Assembly: GCA_001724995.1 (NCBI GenBank)
Contig: MEFD01000013.1
Span: 124,001-188,000 of the forward strand
Origin: Rubrivivax sp. SCN 71-131
Lineage (GTDB): Bacteria; Pseudomonadota; Gammaproteobacteria; Burkholderiales; Burkholderiaceae_C
Direction of reading: 5' to 3'
DNA: 64,000 bases
The notes under the pieces are model-generated. The model made no database searches. It was not told the DNA's origin and saw nothing but the letters and a program-made list of their open reading frames with translations. Each line of letters opens with the position of its first letter. Position 1 is the stretch's first letter. Made by a program: the position numbers and the translations under genes. Positions 25,181 to 34,676 of this stretch are shown here, one piece after another.

Positions 25181-27331
25181 TCAGTAGCGCACGCGCGCCA
25201 GGTAGGTCTGCTGCGCCGCCTCGCGCGCCTGGGCCAGCGTGACGATGCCCATCGCGGCGAGCAGCGGCACCATCTTCAGGAAGGCTTCGGCCGTGACCAT
25301 CGCGTCGCCCAGCGCCGTGTGGCGCCCGAGCAGGCTCACGCCCAGGCGCTCGGCGATCGCCTCCAGGCTGTGGCTCTCCTGCTGCGGGTGGATCACGGCC
25401 GAGAGCAGCAGCGTGTCCAGCACCGGCTGCGTGAAGCGCACGCCGCTGCCGGCCTCGGCGACCTGCAGGAAGGCCATGTCGAAGGCCGCGTTGTGCGCCA
25501 CCAGCACGGTGTCCTGGGCGAAGGCGTGGAAAGCCGGCAGCACCTGCTCGATGCCCGGTTGCCCGTTCACCATCGCCTGCGTGATGCCGTGGATGGCGAT
25601 GCCCGCAGCCGGCAGGTCGCGCCCGGGGTCGACGAGCTGCTCGAACAGCTCCTGCCGCCGCAGCTTGCCGGCGACGATGCGCGTGGCGCCGATCTGGATG
25701 ATGCGGTCGCCCTCGCGCGGCGCGAGGCCCGTGGTCTCGGTGTCGAAGACGGTGAAGCTGAGCTCGGCAAGCGCGCGCTCACCCAGCGCCGCGTCGGCTT
25801 CGCGGCTGCCGTAGAGGTCGAAGTCGTAGAACTCGGGGCGGCTGTCGCCGTGCAGCAGGTCCTCGCTCTCCAGGGCCGTTCCCTGCGCCGCCAGCGGCAG
25901 CAGGAAGCGAAAGACGTTGCCATGGCGCACGCGCTCGCGCTCGAACCAGAAGGCGCCGCCGTGGCGCTCGACGATGTCGCGCACGGTGAGCGCGCTGCCC
26001 TGCCCGCCGACGCGCATGGTCTCGGTCTCCCAGCCGGTGACGGTCTCGGTGCTGAGCCCGGCGCCGATCCACAGCAGGTCCAGCTGCGCGCGCCCGTCAC
26101 GCTCGACCAGGCGCAGCTGCAGCAACCTGACCTGGTAGTCCTCGACCAGCCTTGCGGCCAGGTACAGCAGCGCCTGCAGCAGCGAATAGCTGTCGACCTT
26201 CAGCCACAGGCCGGGCGTGATCGTGTCGACGACCGCGCGGCAGTCCAGGCGCTCGCCGATGCGCCGCGCCGCGGTGGCGACGAGGTCCGCGCCCAGCATG
26301 TCCTCGAGCGGCCAGCGCGTCTTCATCGCCTGCGTCGTATGCTGCGCGACCTCGCGGATGCGCGCGCTCATCGCCCCCACCTCCTCGCGCACCACAGCCT
26401 GGAAGCGCTCGCGCGTGGCCGCGTCCAGCTCGGGATCGTCGAGCAGCTCGACCGCGGCCTGCAGGTTGCCGAGCGAGGCCCGGCTGGTCTCGGTGAGCCG
26501 GTGCAGCATGTGGTCGCGCTCGTTCTCGTCGGCGAAGTCGCGCGTGATGTTCTCCAGCATGAGGACGAAGCCGAGCACCGAATCCTGCGCCGCCGGGTCG
26601 CGCACCGGCGCCATCTGCACGCGCAACAACTGGCCGCCGCGCGTGCCGGTGACGAACTGCGCCGACGGGTTGGCCGCGCCGCGCTGCAGCCGCTGCTGCA
26701 CGCTCTCGAGCGCATGCGCGACAAGCTCGCGATCGAACACCGCGTAGATGCTGCGCCCGATGCCCACCAGCTCCGCGCCCCCGGCCACCGCATCGGAGAG
26801 TGCGCGGAACTGCAGCCGCGCGCGCGCGTTGTAGAGCAGGATGCGGCCGTCGAGGTTGCACACGACCACGCTCTGCGCGAGCTCGGCCATCAGCGCGGCA
26901 AGGCGGCTGCGCTCGAGTTCGATGTCGCGCGCCGCGGCCTGCACGCGCGCGTCGACGCCCGACTGCAGCGCCCCGCGCTGGCGCACGAGCGCGTTGATCG
27001 CCTGCTGCAGCGCCTGCACTTCAGCAGCACCCGGCACCGCGAGCTCGCGCTGCACGTCGCCTTGCACCAGCACCTGCGCCTGCTCGGCCAGGCGCGCGCT
27101 GGAGGCGCCCCAGTGCAGCCAGGCGCGGCGCAGCAGCGCGCCCAGCGCCAGCGAGGCGAGCAGCCAGCCCATGAGCACGAGCGCGATGCGCTCCTGCAGC
27201 AGCGCCCAGAGCCGCTGGCGCTCGCCGGCAGGCAGCGTCGCCGACAGCCCCAACCCCAGCGCCAGCGTCCACAGCGCCAGCGCCAGCGCCGGCAGCAGCG
27301 CGGCGATGAACGCGCGCACGTCCTGCTTCAC
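25181..27331 (-). CDS. Membrane-bound PAS/kinase-like protein fused to a DnaQ-type 3'-5' exonuclease domain
   Basis: A 716-aa protein starting at a GTG that overlaps the receiver gene stop (GTGA). Two N-terminal membrane helices (about 8-32 and 47-70) lead into a HAMP-like linker, a PAS domain (around 160-260) and a kinase-like region where the usual phospho-accepting His is absent (HRLTETSRASLGNLQ). The ATPase part is degenerate (WIGAGLSTE, RDIVERHGGAFW). From about 518 on there is a complete DEDDh exonuclease: FDTETTGL, AHNAAFDMAFL and HTALGDAMVTAEAF. Family relatives are annotated as DNA polymerase III epsilon-like. The role is unknown; it likely listens to the same signal as the kinase and receiver upstream. 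Confidence 0.85.
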   Translation of the reverse strand: MKQDVRAFIAALLPALALALWTLALGLGLSATLPAGERQRLWALLQERIALVLMGWLLASLALGALLRRAWLHWGASSARLAEQAQVLVQGDVQRELAVPGAAEVQALQQAINALVRQRGALQSGVDARVQAAARDIELERSRLAALMAELAQSVVVCNLDGRILLYNARARLQFRALSDAVAGGAELVGIGRSIYAVFDRELVAHALESVQQRLQRGAANPSAQFVTGTRGGQLLRVQMAPVRDPAAQDSVLGFVLMLENITRDFADENERDHMLHRLTETSRASLGNLQAAVELLDDPELDAATRERFQAVVREEVGAMSARIREVAQHTTQAMKTRWPLEDMLGADLVATAARRIGERLDCRAVVDTITPGLWLKVDSYSLLQALLYLAARLVEDYQVRLLQLRLVERDGRAQLDLLWIGAGLSTETVTGWETETMRVGGQGSALTVRDIVERHGGAFWFERERVRHGNVFRFLLPLAAQGTALESEDLLHGDSRPEFYDFDLYGSREADAALGERALAELSFTVFDTETTGLAPREGDRIIQIGATRIVAGKLRRQELFEQLVDPGRDLPAAGIAIHGITQAMVNGQPGIEQVLPAFHAFAQDTVLVAHNAAFDMAFLQVAEAGSGVRFTQPVLDTLLLSAVIHPQQESHSLEAIAERLGVSLLGRHTALGDAMVTAEAFLKMVPLLAAMGIVTLAQAREAAQQTYLARVRY

Positions 27332-27702
27332 GCGCCCTGCCCGAGCAGCTCGCGCACGCGCGCGGCCAGCTCGCGCGTCGAGAAGGGCTTGGTCATGTAG
27401 GCGTCGGCACCCAGCGCCAGGCCCTGCGCGACGTCGGTGTCGCGCCCCTTGGCGGTGAGCAGCAGGATCTTCACGCCGGCCAGCGCCTCGTCGGCGCGCA
27501 CCGACTGGCAGACCTCGAAGCCGCTCTTGCCCGGCATCATCACGTCCAGCAGCACCAGCGCGGGCTTGTGCTCGCGGATCATCGACAGCGCCTGCTCGCC
27601 CTCGCGCGCCACCAGCACCTGGTGGCCCTCGCGCTTCATCAGGTACTCGAGCGAGATGACGATGTTGGGCTCGTCGTCGGCAATCAGGACCTTGTGCGTC
27701 AT
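27328..27702 (-). CDS. Receiver-only response regulator
   Basis: A 124-aa CheY-like receiver with nothing attached. It has the acidic pocket DDE near residues 9-11, the phospho-acceptor Asp in VLLDVMMPG, Thr in LLLTAKG and Lys in YMTKPFSTREL. Its ATG overlaps the kinase stop (ATGA) and its stop overlaps the exonuclease-fusion start (GTGA), so three proteins are made together. In the related CrbS-CrbR system the regulator carries a LuxR-type DNA-binding domain; here there is none, so output must go through a protein partner, possibly the exonuclease fusion. Confidence 0.92.
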   Translation of the reverse strand: MTHKVLIADDEPNIVISLEYLMKREGHQVLVAREGEQALSMIREHKPALVLLDVMMPGKSGFEVCQSVRADEALAGVKILLLTAKGRDTDVAQGLALGADAYMTKPFSTRELAARVRELLGQGA

Positions 27703-30392
27703 GGACCGGCCTCCGGATCGGCGGATGGATGCTGCCACGGAAGTTCGAAGCCGAAGCACGCGCCCTGCCCCGGCTCGGAGCGCAGCCACATGCGGCCGCC
27801 GAAATGCTCGACGATCTCGCGGCTGATCGGCAGGCCCAGGCCCGTGCCCTGCGGGCGGCTCGTCGCATCGCCGCCCTGGCGGAACTTCTCGAACACCAGC
27901 GCCTGCTGCGCCGCCGGCACGCCCGGGCCGTTGTCCTGCACCTCGACGCGCGCGGCATCGGCATCGGCCGTGAGCCGCACCTCGACGCGCCCGCCCGTGG
28001 CGGGAACGAACTTGGCGGCGTTGGAGAGCAGGTTGAGCATGACCTGCAGCAGCCGGTCGGGGTCGGCCCGCAGCAGCGGCACCGAGGCCGGCAGATCCAG
28101 CACCAGCGCGGCACCGCGCTCGCGCCAGAGCTCGGCCGTCGTCGCCGCCGCGCGCTCGACGAGTTCGCGCAGGTCGACGTCGGCGCTGCGCCACTCGGCA
28201 CGGCCGGCCTCGATCTTGGCCATGTCCAGCACCTGGTTGACGAGGCGCGACAGGCGCTCGCCCTCGGCGACGATGAGGCCGAGGAACTGCTCGCGCTGCT
28301 CGGTCGGCATGCCGGGGTCGTCGCGCATCAGCTCGGCCAGGGCGCGGATGCTGGTCAGCGGCGTGCGCAGCTCGTGCGTGACACTGCTCATGAAGTCGTC
28401 CTTGAGCCGGTCCAGGCGCGCCAGCTCCTCGTTGACGTGGCGCAGCGCCGAGGCCTCCTCGACGATGCGCAGCACGTCGTCCAGGCCCAGCGCCTCCTCC
28501 TCGACGACGGAGGCGACCATCACGCGCGCCGAGGCGCTGCCGATGGTGCCGGCAAGCTGCGTCTCCACCCACTGCACGGTCTGCGCGTCGCCAGGGAGCG
28601 CGCGCGCCCCGGCGACGCCGCGCTCGCGCGCGTAGGCCTCGAACAGCACGGCCGCGCGCTCCAGGCCGAGGAAGCGCCCGGCCAGCGCCTGCAGCTGCGG
28701 CACCTCGGCGCGCCCGCGCCAGAAGGCCTGCGTGCTGGCCTCGTGCTCGAAGACGTCGACGAAGCGCAGCGCCTGCGCCGCCTCGGCCGCACTCGGCGGC
28801 CGCCACAGCGCGACACCGACGTAGAGGCCGACGTTGGCGAGCAGGCTCCAGAAGAGCGAGTGCGTCAGGTTGTCCATGCCGGCAAGGCCGAGCATCGCCT
28901 CCGGGCGCAGCCAGGCCAGCCCGAAGAGGCCCTCGTGCAGGAAGGCATCGGGCATCCAGCCGCTCTTGGCGATGCTGGGCAGCATCAGCGTCCAGGCCCA
29001 CAGCAGCGCACCGGCGGCCAGTCCGGCCAGCGCGCCGTTGCGCGTGCCGCCCTTCCAGAACAGGCCGCCGAGCAGCGCCGGCGCGAACTGCGCCACCGCC
29101 GCGAAGCTGATGAGTCCGATGCTGACCAGCGCGTAGGCCTCGCCGGCGACGCGGAAATAGACGTAGCCCAGCAGCAGCAGGGCGACGATGACGCCGCGGC
29201 GGATCGCCAGCAGCACGCGCGTGAGGTCGCGCGCGGCAAAGCCCGGCCGCTGCAACAGCCACGGCAGCATGAGGTCGTTGCAGACCATGGTCGAGACGGC
29301 GATCGCCTCGACGATGACCATGCCGGTGGCCGCCGAAAGCCCGCCGATGAAGGCGGCCAGCGCCAGCCAGGGCTCGCCGCTTGCCAGCGGCAGGCTGAGC
29401 ACGAAGGTCTCGGGGTCGGCGCCGCCACCCTCGAAGAAGAGCAGGCCGCCGAGCGCGATCGGCAGCACGAAGACGTTGATCGCCAGCAGATAGGCCGGGA
29501 AGGCCCAGGCGGCGCGGCGCACATGCGCCTCGTCGACGTTCTCCACCACCATCACCTGGAACTGGCGCGGCAGCAGGATCACCGAGAGCATGGCCAGCAG
29601 CATGAGGCCGAACCACTGGTCGTAGGCGAAGGGCTGGCCGACGCCGCCGCCAGAGAGCACGCGGGCGACCTCGGGCGTGGCGTCGATGCGCGCCGCCAGC
29701 GCCGCCGGGCCGTCGAACAGGCTCCAGGTCACGAAGGCGCCGACGGCGACGAAGGCCAGCAGCTTGACCACCGACTCGGCGGCGATCGCCGCCACCATGC
29801 CCTCGTAGCGCTGGGTCGTGTCGAGGTGCCGCGTGCCGAAGGCGATGGTGAAACCGGCGAGCACGAGCGCCACGTAGAGCGTGGTGTCGCTCCACCAGGA
29901 GCCGGTCTCGCCGACCGCGGCCCCGGTGAGCAGCGCGTAGCCGCTGGCCACCGCCTTCAACTGCAGCGCGACGTAGGGCACGACGCCGACGAGCGCGATC
30001 AGCGTCACCAGCGCCGCCAGCGCGCGACTCTTGCCGTAGCGGCTGGAGATGAAGTCGGCGATCGAGGTGATGCGCCAGGTGCGCGCGATGCGGATCATCT
30101 TGCGCAGCACCGCCCAGGCCAGCACCATCGCCAGCGTCGGCCCGAGGTAGATCGGCAGGAACCACATGCCGGTGCTCGCGGCGCGGCCGATGCTGCCGAA
30201 GTAGGTCCAGGCGCTGCAGTACACGCCCATCGAGAGCGCGTAGACCCAGCCGCTGGAAATCACGCTGCGACCGGCGTCGGCGCGCCGGTCGGCCCAGGCG
30301 GCGACCGCGAACAGCGCCAGCAGGTAGGCGAAGGACGCGCCGACGACCAGCGCCGGCGTCAGCGCCAGAGCCGGCACCGCCGCCTCAGTCAT
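27699..30392 (-). CDS. SLC5-type transporter/sensor histidine kinase (CrbS-like)
   Basis: An 897-aa hybrid. The first 540 or so residues are a sodium:solute symporter fold with about 13 helices (SGWVYALSMGVYCSAWTYFG, FGTRHLDTTQRYEGMVAAIA). A short linker then leads to a histidine kinase: phospho-acceptor His in SSVTHELRTPLTSIRAL near 671, N box LLSNAAKF, G1 DNGPGVP and G2 GTGLGL. CrbS proteins sense acetate or a related cue and control acetyl-CoA synthetase and actP. The nearby DUF485-actP operon on the same strand fits that role. Its start overlaps the 56-aa membrane gene by 8 bases. Confidence 0.92.
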   Translation of the reverse strand: MTEAAVPALALTPALVVGASFAYLLALFAVAAWADRRADAGRSVISSGWVYALSMGVYCSAWTYFGSIGRAASTGMWFLPIYLGPTLAMVLAWAVLRKMIRIARTWRITSIADFISSRYGKSRALAALVTLIALVGVVPYVALQLKAVASGYALLTGAAVGETGSWWSDTTLYVALVLAGFTIAFGTRHLDTTQRYEGMVAAIAAESVVKLLAFVAVGAFVTWSLFDGPAALAARIDATPEVARVLSGGGVGQPFAYDQWFGLMLLAMLSVILLPRQFQVMVVENVDEAHVRRAAWAFPAYLLAINVFVLPIALGGLLFFEGGGADPETFVLSLPLASGEPWLALAAFIGGLSAATGMVIVEAIAVSTMVCNDLMLPWLLQRPGFAARDLTRVLLAIRRGVIVALLLLGYVYFRVAGEAYALVSIGLISFAAVAQFAPALLGGLFWKGGTRNGALAGLAAGALLWAWTLMLPSIAKSGWMPDAFLHEGLFGLAWLRPEAMLGLAGMDNLTHSLFWSLLANVGLYVGVALWRPPSAAEAAQALRFVDVFEHEASTQAFWRGRAEVPQLQALAGRFLGLERAAVLFEAYARERGVAGARALPGDAQTVQWVETQLAGTIGSASARVMVASVVEEEALGLDDVLRIVEEASALRHVNEELARLDRLKDDFMSSVTHELRTPLTSIRALAELMRDDPGMPTEQREQFLGLIVAEGERLSRLVNQVLDMAKIEAGRAEWRSADVDLRELVERAAATTAELWRERGAALVLDLPASVPLLRADPDRLLQVMLNLLSNAAKFVPATGGRVEVRLTADADAARVEVQDNGPGVPAAQQALVFEKFRQGGDATSRPQGTGLGLPISREIVEHFGGRMWLRSEPGQGACFGFELPWQHPSADPEAGP

Positions 30393-30555
30393 CGCGCCGC
30401 TCCATGACCCAGGCCAGCGCCGCGATCACCGCGCCCCAGAGCGCGAACAGCGCCATCGGCTGCTGCACCCACAGCTGCGCCAGCGGGAAGTCGAAGACCA
30501 GCCAGCCGGCCACGAACAGTGCCAGCAGGCGTTGCACGATGGGGCTGCGCTTCAT
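30385..30555 (-). CDS. 56-aa two-helix membrane protein
   Basis: A small frame beginning MKRSPIVQRLLALFVAGWLV with two hydrophobic segments (about 9-25 and 34-51) and ending MERRDD. Its last codons overlap the start of the transporter/kinase gene by 8 bases, so it is probably translationally coupled to it. It lies 18 bases after the DUF294 protein stop. Base composition matches the neighbours. Function unknown; its place suggests a small partner of the sensor kinase or transporter. Confidence 0.75.
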   Translation of the reverse strand: MKRSPIVQRLLALFVAGWLVFDFPLAQLWVQQPMALFALWGAVIAALAWVMERRDD

Positions 30556-30573
30556 CGGCGGGTCGGATCGCGG

Positions 30574-32022
30574 CTAGAGGCGCTCGAGGTGGAAGTGCTG
30601 GCGCAGGAAGGCGCGAAAGCGCTTCACGATGGCCAGCGCGTCGTGCAGCGGCTCGCGCTCCAGCGCGCCGAGCTCCGACGGCCGCACCTCGTTGCCCGGC
30701 CGCGCGCCTCGCGTACGCTGGTGCAGCTGGTGCGTCAGCCGCAGCGCCATCAGGAAGTGCAGCGCATCGAGCAGGTCGCGCGCCAGCGCGGCGTCGATGC
30801 GGCCGGCCGCCTGCAAGGCCTGCAGCCGCGCCGCCGTGCCGGGCTCGCGCACGCGGTACTGCAGCGCCAGCGCGCGCACACCGTGCACGATCGGGAAGGT
30901 GCCCAGCTTCTTCAGGTCCAGCGGCGTCTCGTCGCGCCCCTTGCGCCCGGCGGCAAGACGCGTCCAGAAGTTGCCCGGCTCCTGGAACTGGTCCGCGGCG
31001 GCGGCAAAGCGCGCCAGGTACTGGTCCTGTCCGGCCAGCAGCGCGTCGAGGTGGTCGCGCGCAGCGGCCAGCAACGTGCCGTCGCCGGCCACCGCGGCGG
31101 CATCGAAGAAGATCGCCAGCTGCAGCGGCCCTTCGGGGTCGTGCCCGTAGAGCCACTGGCGCAGCGACTCGCGAAAGCCGGACAGCGGCTGCCGCCAGCG
31201 CGGTGAGGTGAGCATGATGCCGCCCGGGCAGGGCGGATAGCCGAACTCCGCCAGCGCGGCGGCGAAGTGCGCGGCGATGCCGTTCAGGCCGGGGAAGTCG
31301 AAGCCGTCGCGCAGCAGCAGGGCGTTGTCCTGGTCGGTCTTCAGGATCTGCTCGCCGCGGCCCTCGCTGCCCATCACCAGCAGGCAGCTGTTGGCCGCCA
31401 GCTCGGGCGGCGCCAGCAGAGCCCACAGGCGCGCGAAGAGCCGCCGATTGAGCTCGGTCACCAGCCGTGCGATGCGCTCGATGCGGATGCCACTGCCGTG
31501 CAGCAGGCCGATCATCTCGTCGATGCGACGCGCCGCCACGCCGAGCTCGGCCACGCCCTGGGCGTGCTCGATCTGCTGCGCGGCCAGGTAGGAGTGGTTG
31601 GCGACGAAGCTCACCAGGTCGAGTTGGCCGAGCAGGCCCAGCACCTCATCGCCGTCGCGCACCAGCACCCGGTGCACGTGATGGCGCACCATCAGCCACA
31701 GCGCCTCGAAGACCTCGGCGTCGGCCTGCACCTCGATGAGCTCGAAGCGCGCCGCGGCGCGCAGCGGCAACTGCTGCGGCGGTTGCTCGTGCAGCAGCGC
31801 GTCGCGCAGGTCGGTGGTGGTGAAGATGCCCAGGCGTTCGGCGCCGTCCTGTACGTCGCGCACGAGCGCCGCGGTGGCGCGATGCGCGGCGAGCTCGCGG
31901 CAGGCGCTGACGAGGTCGAGCGCGCCGTCGAGCACCAGCGCCTTGCGTACGAAGGTGTCGCGCACGCGCGCGGTCATGAGCGAGAGCATCTCGCGCTGAG
32001 ATTCGGTGACCGTCATCGGCAT
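30574..32022 (-). CDS. CBS-domain/DUF294 putative nucleotidyltransferase
   Basis: A 482-aa cytoplasmic protein. Paired CBS-like repeats occupy roughly residues 10-140. The GlnD-like nucleotidyltransferase core GSEGRGEQILKTDQDNALLL follows near 215, then the DUF294 C-terminal helical region. Most relatives also have an N-terminal cyclic-nucleotide domain, which this one lacks. They are commonly found beside actP and CrbS-type kinases and are thought to be signal-dependent transferases, but the target is not established. The ATG at 32022 was chosen; 32016 is also possible. It lies between the actP terminator and the 56-aa gene. Confidence 0.88.
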   Translation of the reverse strand: MPMTVTESQREMLSLMTARVRDTFVRKALVLDGALDLVSACRELAAHRATAALVRDVQDGAERLGIFTTTDLRDALLHEQPPQQLPLRAAARFELIEVQADAEVFEALWLMVRHHVHRVLVRDGDEVLGLLGQLDLVSFVANHSYLAAQQIEHAQGVAELGVAARRIDEMIGLLHGSGIRIERIARLVTELNRRLFARLWALLAPPELAANSCLLVMGSEGRGEQILKTDQDNALLLRDGFDFPGLNGIAAHFAAALAEFGYPPCPGGIMLTSPRWRQPLSGFRESLRQWLYGHDPEGPLQLAIFFDAAAVAGDGTLLAAARDHLDALLAGQDQYLARFAAAADQFQEPGNFWTRLAAGRKGRDETPLDLKKLGTFPIVHGVRALALQYRVREPGTAARLQALQAAGRIDAALARDLLDALHFLMALRLTHQLHQRTRGARPGNEVRPSELGALEREPLHDALAIVKRFRAFLRQHFHLERL

Positions 32023-32065
32023 GCCGCCTGCCCTGCAGCCCAAGGCCTGAAGCCCGAAGCGAAGA

Positions 32066-32102
32066 AGGGGACCGCAAGCCCCGGGAAGGCCTGCGGTCCC
32101 CT
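32066..32102 (-). terminator. Rho-independent-type terminator after actP
   Basis: An 11-bp perfect inverted repeat (AGGGGACCGCA and TGCGGTCCCCT) with a 15-base loop sits 20 bases after the actP stop, followed on the minus strand by a short T-rich stretch (TTCTTCG). It separates the DUF485-actP transcript from the DUF294 gene. Confidence 0.75.
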
Positions 32103-32121
32103 CATGGACGCGCGAACGCGC

Positions 32122-33846
32122 TCAATGCCCGGATGCGCCGGACGCGCCGATGCCCGTCTCCGAGCGCACCTGCTGCGCGAGGAAGCCGGCCTTGTCCTGC
32201 ACCCCGCGCTTGCTCGTGTCGAGGACCGAGAACAGCCAGATGCCGACGAAGCCGATGGTCATGCTGAACAGCGCCGGGCTGGTGTAGGGGAACCAGGCCG
32301 AGCCCTTGGGGTTGCCGAGCGTGGCTTCCCACACCGCGGGCGAGACCACCGTCAACGCCACCGAGCTGATGAGGCCAAGGAAGCCGCCGATCACCGCGCC
32401 GCGCGTCGTGCAGCCCTTCCACAGCACGCTCATCAGCAGCACCGGGAAGTTGGCCGAGGCCGCGATCGCGAAGGCCAGGCTCACCATGAAGGCGATGTTC
32501 TGCTTCTCGAAGGCGATGCCCAGCAGCACCGCGATGATGCCGAGCACCACCGTCGTGATGCGCGAGACCTTCAGCTCGGCCGCGCTGTCGGACTTGCCGC
32601 CCTTGATCACCGTGCCGTAGAGGTCGTGCGAGACCGCCGAGGCCCCCGAGAGCGTGAGGCCGGCCACCACCGCGAGGATGGTGGCGAACGCCACCGCCGA
32701 GATGAAGCCGAGGAAGACGTTGCCGCCGACCGCATTGGCCAGGTGCACCGCCGCCATGTTGCTGCCGCCGAGCAGGCCGCCCTGGGCGTCGAGGAAGCCC
32801 GGGTTGGTGAGCACGAAGACGATGGCGCCGAAGCCGATGATGAAGGTCAGCACGTAGAAGTAGCCAATCCAGGTCGTCGCCCACAGCACCGACTTGCGCG
32901 CCTCCTTGGCGTTCGGGACGGTGAAGAAGCGCATCAGGATGTGCGGCAGCCCGGCGGTGCCGAACATCAGCGCCATGCCGAAGCTGATGGCGCTGATCGG
33001 GTCCTTCACGAAGCCGCCCGGACCCATGATGGAGAAGCCGATCCGGGCCGCCTCCTCGGGCGACCTGCCGGACTGCGCCGCCAGATCGCTCTTGATCTGC
33101 ACCGACCTGGCGAACATCGCCTCGGGGCTGAAGCCGAACTCGGCCATCACCATGAAGGCCATGAAGGTCGCGCCGCCGAGCAGCATGATGGCCTTGACGA
33201 TCTGCACCCAGGTGGTGGCCGTCATGCCGCCGAACAGCACGTAGACCATCATCAGCACGCCGACGATGACCACGGCGTACATGTAGTCCAGGCCGAAGAG
33301 CAGCTTGATGAGCTGCCCGGCGCCGACCATCTGCGCGATCAGGTAGAAGGCCACCACCACCAGCGTGCCGCTGGCGGCGAAGATCCGCACCGGCGTCTGC
33401 GAGAAGCGAAAGGCCGCCACGTCGGCGAAGGTGAACTTGCCGAGGTTGCGCAGCCGCTCGGCCAGCAGGAAGGTCACCACCGGCCAGCCGACGAGGAAGC
33501 CGATCGAGTAGATCAGGCCGTCGAAGCCCGAGGCCATCACCGCCGCCGAGATGCCGAGGAACGAGGCCGCCGACATGTAGTCGCCGGCGATCGCCAGGCC
33601 GTTCTGGAAGCCGGTGATGCCGCCGCCCGCCGTGTAGAAGTCGGCCGCGCTCTTCGTGCGCGATGCCGCCCATTTGGTGATGAACAGCGTGAAGACCACG
33701 AACACGCCGAACATGCCGATGGCGGTCCAGTTGGTGGCCTGCTTCTCGGCCTGGCCGAGGTCGCCGCCGGCGGCCAGGGCCACGCTGGCAAAGGCAGCCC
33801 CGCACAGGGCGGCGGCACCGAGGACGAGCTTGGAGGAGGATCTCAC
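32122..33846 (-). CDS. actP: Acetate/cation symporter ActP
   Basis: A 574-aa sodium:solute symporter. It has an N-terminal signal-like segment ([16 protein letters not shown]...LAAGG) and about 13 transmembrane helices. The family blocks [34 protein letters not shown] and [19 protein letters not shown] are clear. ActP takes up acetate, glycolate and similar short acids. The start is GTG, overlapping the DUF485 stop as GTGA, the standard arrangement for this pair. A terminator follows. Regulation is probably by the CrbS-like system downstream. Confidence 0.95.
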   Translation of the reverse strand: MRSSSKLVLGAAALCGAAFASVALAAGGDLGQAEKQATNWTAIGMFGVFVVFTLFITKWAASRTKSAADFYTAGGGITGFQNGLAIAGDYMSAASFLGISAAVMASGFDGLIYSIGFLVGWPVVTFLLAERLRNLGKFTFADVAAFRFSQTPVRIFAASGTLVVVAFYLIAQMVGAGQLIKLLFGLDYMYAVVIVGVLMMVYVLFGGMTATTWVQIVKAIMLLGGATFMAFMVMAEFGFSPEAMFARSVQIKSDLAAQSGRSPEEAARIGFSIMGPGGFVKDPISAISFGMALMFGTAGLPHILMRFFTVPNAKEARKSVLWATTWIGYFYVLTFIIGFGAIVFVLTNPGFLDAQGGLLGGSNMAAVHLANAVGGNVFLGFISAVAFATILAVVAGLTLSGASAVSHDLYGTVIKGGKSDSAAELKVSRITTVVLGIIAVLLGIAFEKQNIAFMVSLAFAIAASANFPVLLMSVLWKGCTTRGAVIGGFLGLISSVALTVVSPAVWEATLGNPKGSAWFPYTSPALFSMTIGFVGIWLFSVLDTSKRGVQDKAGFLAQQVRSETGIGASGASGH

Positions 33847-34151
33847 TTCAGCACCTCGCGGTTGATGTCGTCGGAGAGCTGGTCGAACTCCTTGTTCGCG
33901 CGAAGCACGTAGATCGCGGTGATTGCGATCGTGAAGAGGATGACCACCAGGCCGATCGGCATGCCCCAGGTCGTGACGCCCTCGCCGATGCGCGTGGCCA
34001 GCAGTTCCTTGTCGAAGGCCACGAGCAGGATGAAACCGTAGTACACGACCAGCATCGCCACGGTCAGCACCCAGCCGAAGCTGCTTCGCTTGCGCTTCAA
34101 TTCCTGGTACTTGGGGTGCGCAGCGATGCGCTGCGTCAGGTCGGCTTGCAT
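33843..34151 (-). CDS. DUF485 membrane protein, partner of ActP
   Basis: A 102-aa protein with two transmembrane helices (about 27-45 and 61-82). It starts [20 protein letters not shown] and contains the DUF485 phrase [20 protein letters not shown]. It is normally found just before actP and is thought to assist or stabilise the permease. GGAG is 8 bases before the ATG. Its C-terminal stop overlaps the actP GTG. The 525-base region upstream must carry the operon promoter. Confidence 0.92.
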   Translation of the reverse strand: MQADLTQRIAAHPKYQELKRKRSSFGWVLTVAMLVVYYGFILLVAFDKELLATRIGEGVTTWGMPIGLVVILFTIAITAIYVLRANKEFDQLSDDINREVLK

Positions 34152-34676
34152 TGACGGTCTCCTTGCAGACAACGGCGGCATGGCACGCGGACGGTGCTGC
34201 GCCTGGACCCGCATCTTTCAGCGAAGGACTGACCTTGCTCTGACGCGAAGCCAACGCAGGCTGACAAAGCTTGCCCCTTCCCGGGGCAATACGGAATGCC
34301 CTAAGGGAAAATCCCGAGATCGAAACGCGTCTCGAGGGTGGCGCGGGGCTTGGCAGCGGCACCTCTCGTCCGCGCGCATGCGCCCCTCGTCGTGTCCAGG
34401 CCGAATCTCGTGCATCGAGTTGTATCGCCACCCCCTAGAACGCAGGTCAACGGGGCAGGAAGTGGCCGCCCGATCCGCCGGAGGTGGTGCGCGAGCAGAT
34501 GCGCGCCAAGGGTCTGACGCCGGCGGTGCCGCCTGGGCACAAGCGGTAGAGCCGGGTACCGAGCTACCCTTCGAATCCCGCCTGCCGACAGGCCGCGCCC
34601 AAGAATCGCCTTGGATTGCATGCTTGGCGGCATGCGGCTGATCGCTGTCTCCAGGACCCCGTCCGGCGGGACAGCC
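34152..34676. other. 525-base gap: actP promoter region plus a possible coding relic
   Basis: No intact gene was recognised. The part nearest DUF485 holds a perfect 7-bp inverted repeat at 34271-34289. Farther up, on the plus strand, bases 34461-34548 can be read as an in-frame stretch beginning WPPDPPEVVREQMRAKGLTP and ending at TAG, with a protein-like composition but no start codon or ribosome site. It could be the tail of a lost gene. The remainder shows nothing clear. Confidence 0.5.
34271..34289. promoter_or_regulatory. Inverted repeat in the actP promoter region
   Basis: TTGCCCC and GGGGCAA form perfect 7-bp arms with a 5-base spacer, 120 to 138 bases before the DUF485 start. The symmetry and position suit a transcription factor operator. 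No factor can be named. A G/C-rich repeat of this size could arise by chance in such DNA, so confidence is limited. Confidence 0.35.

Noticed and set aside
34090-34641. A 183-codon plus-strand frame across the actP promoter
   Set aside because: It overlaps the DUF485 gene antisense, has no ribosome site and its translation has no protein-like blocks.
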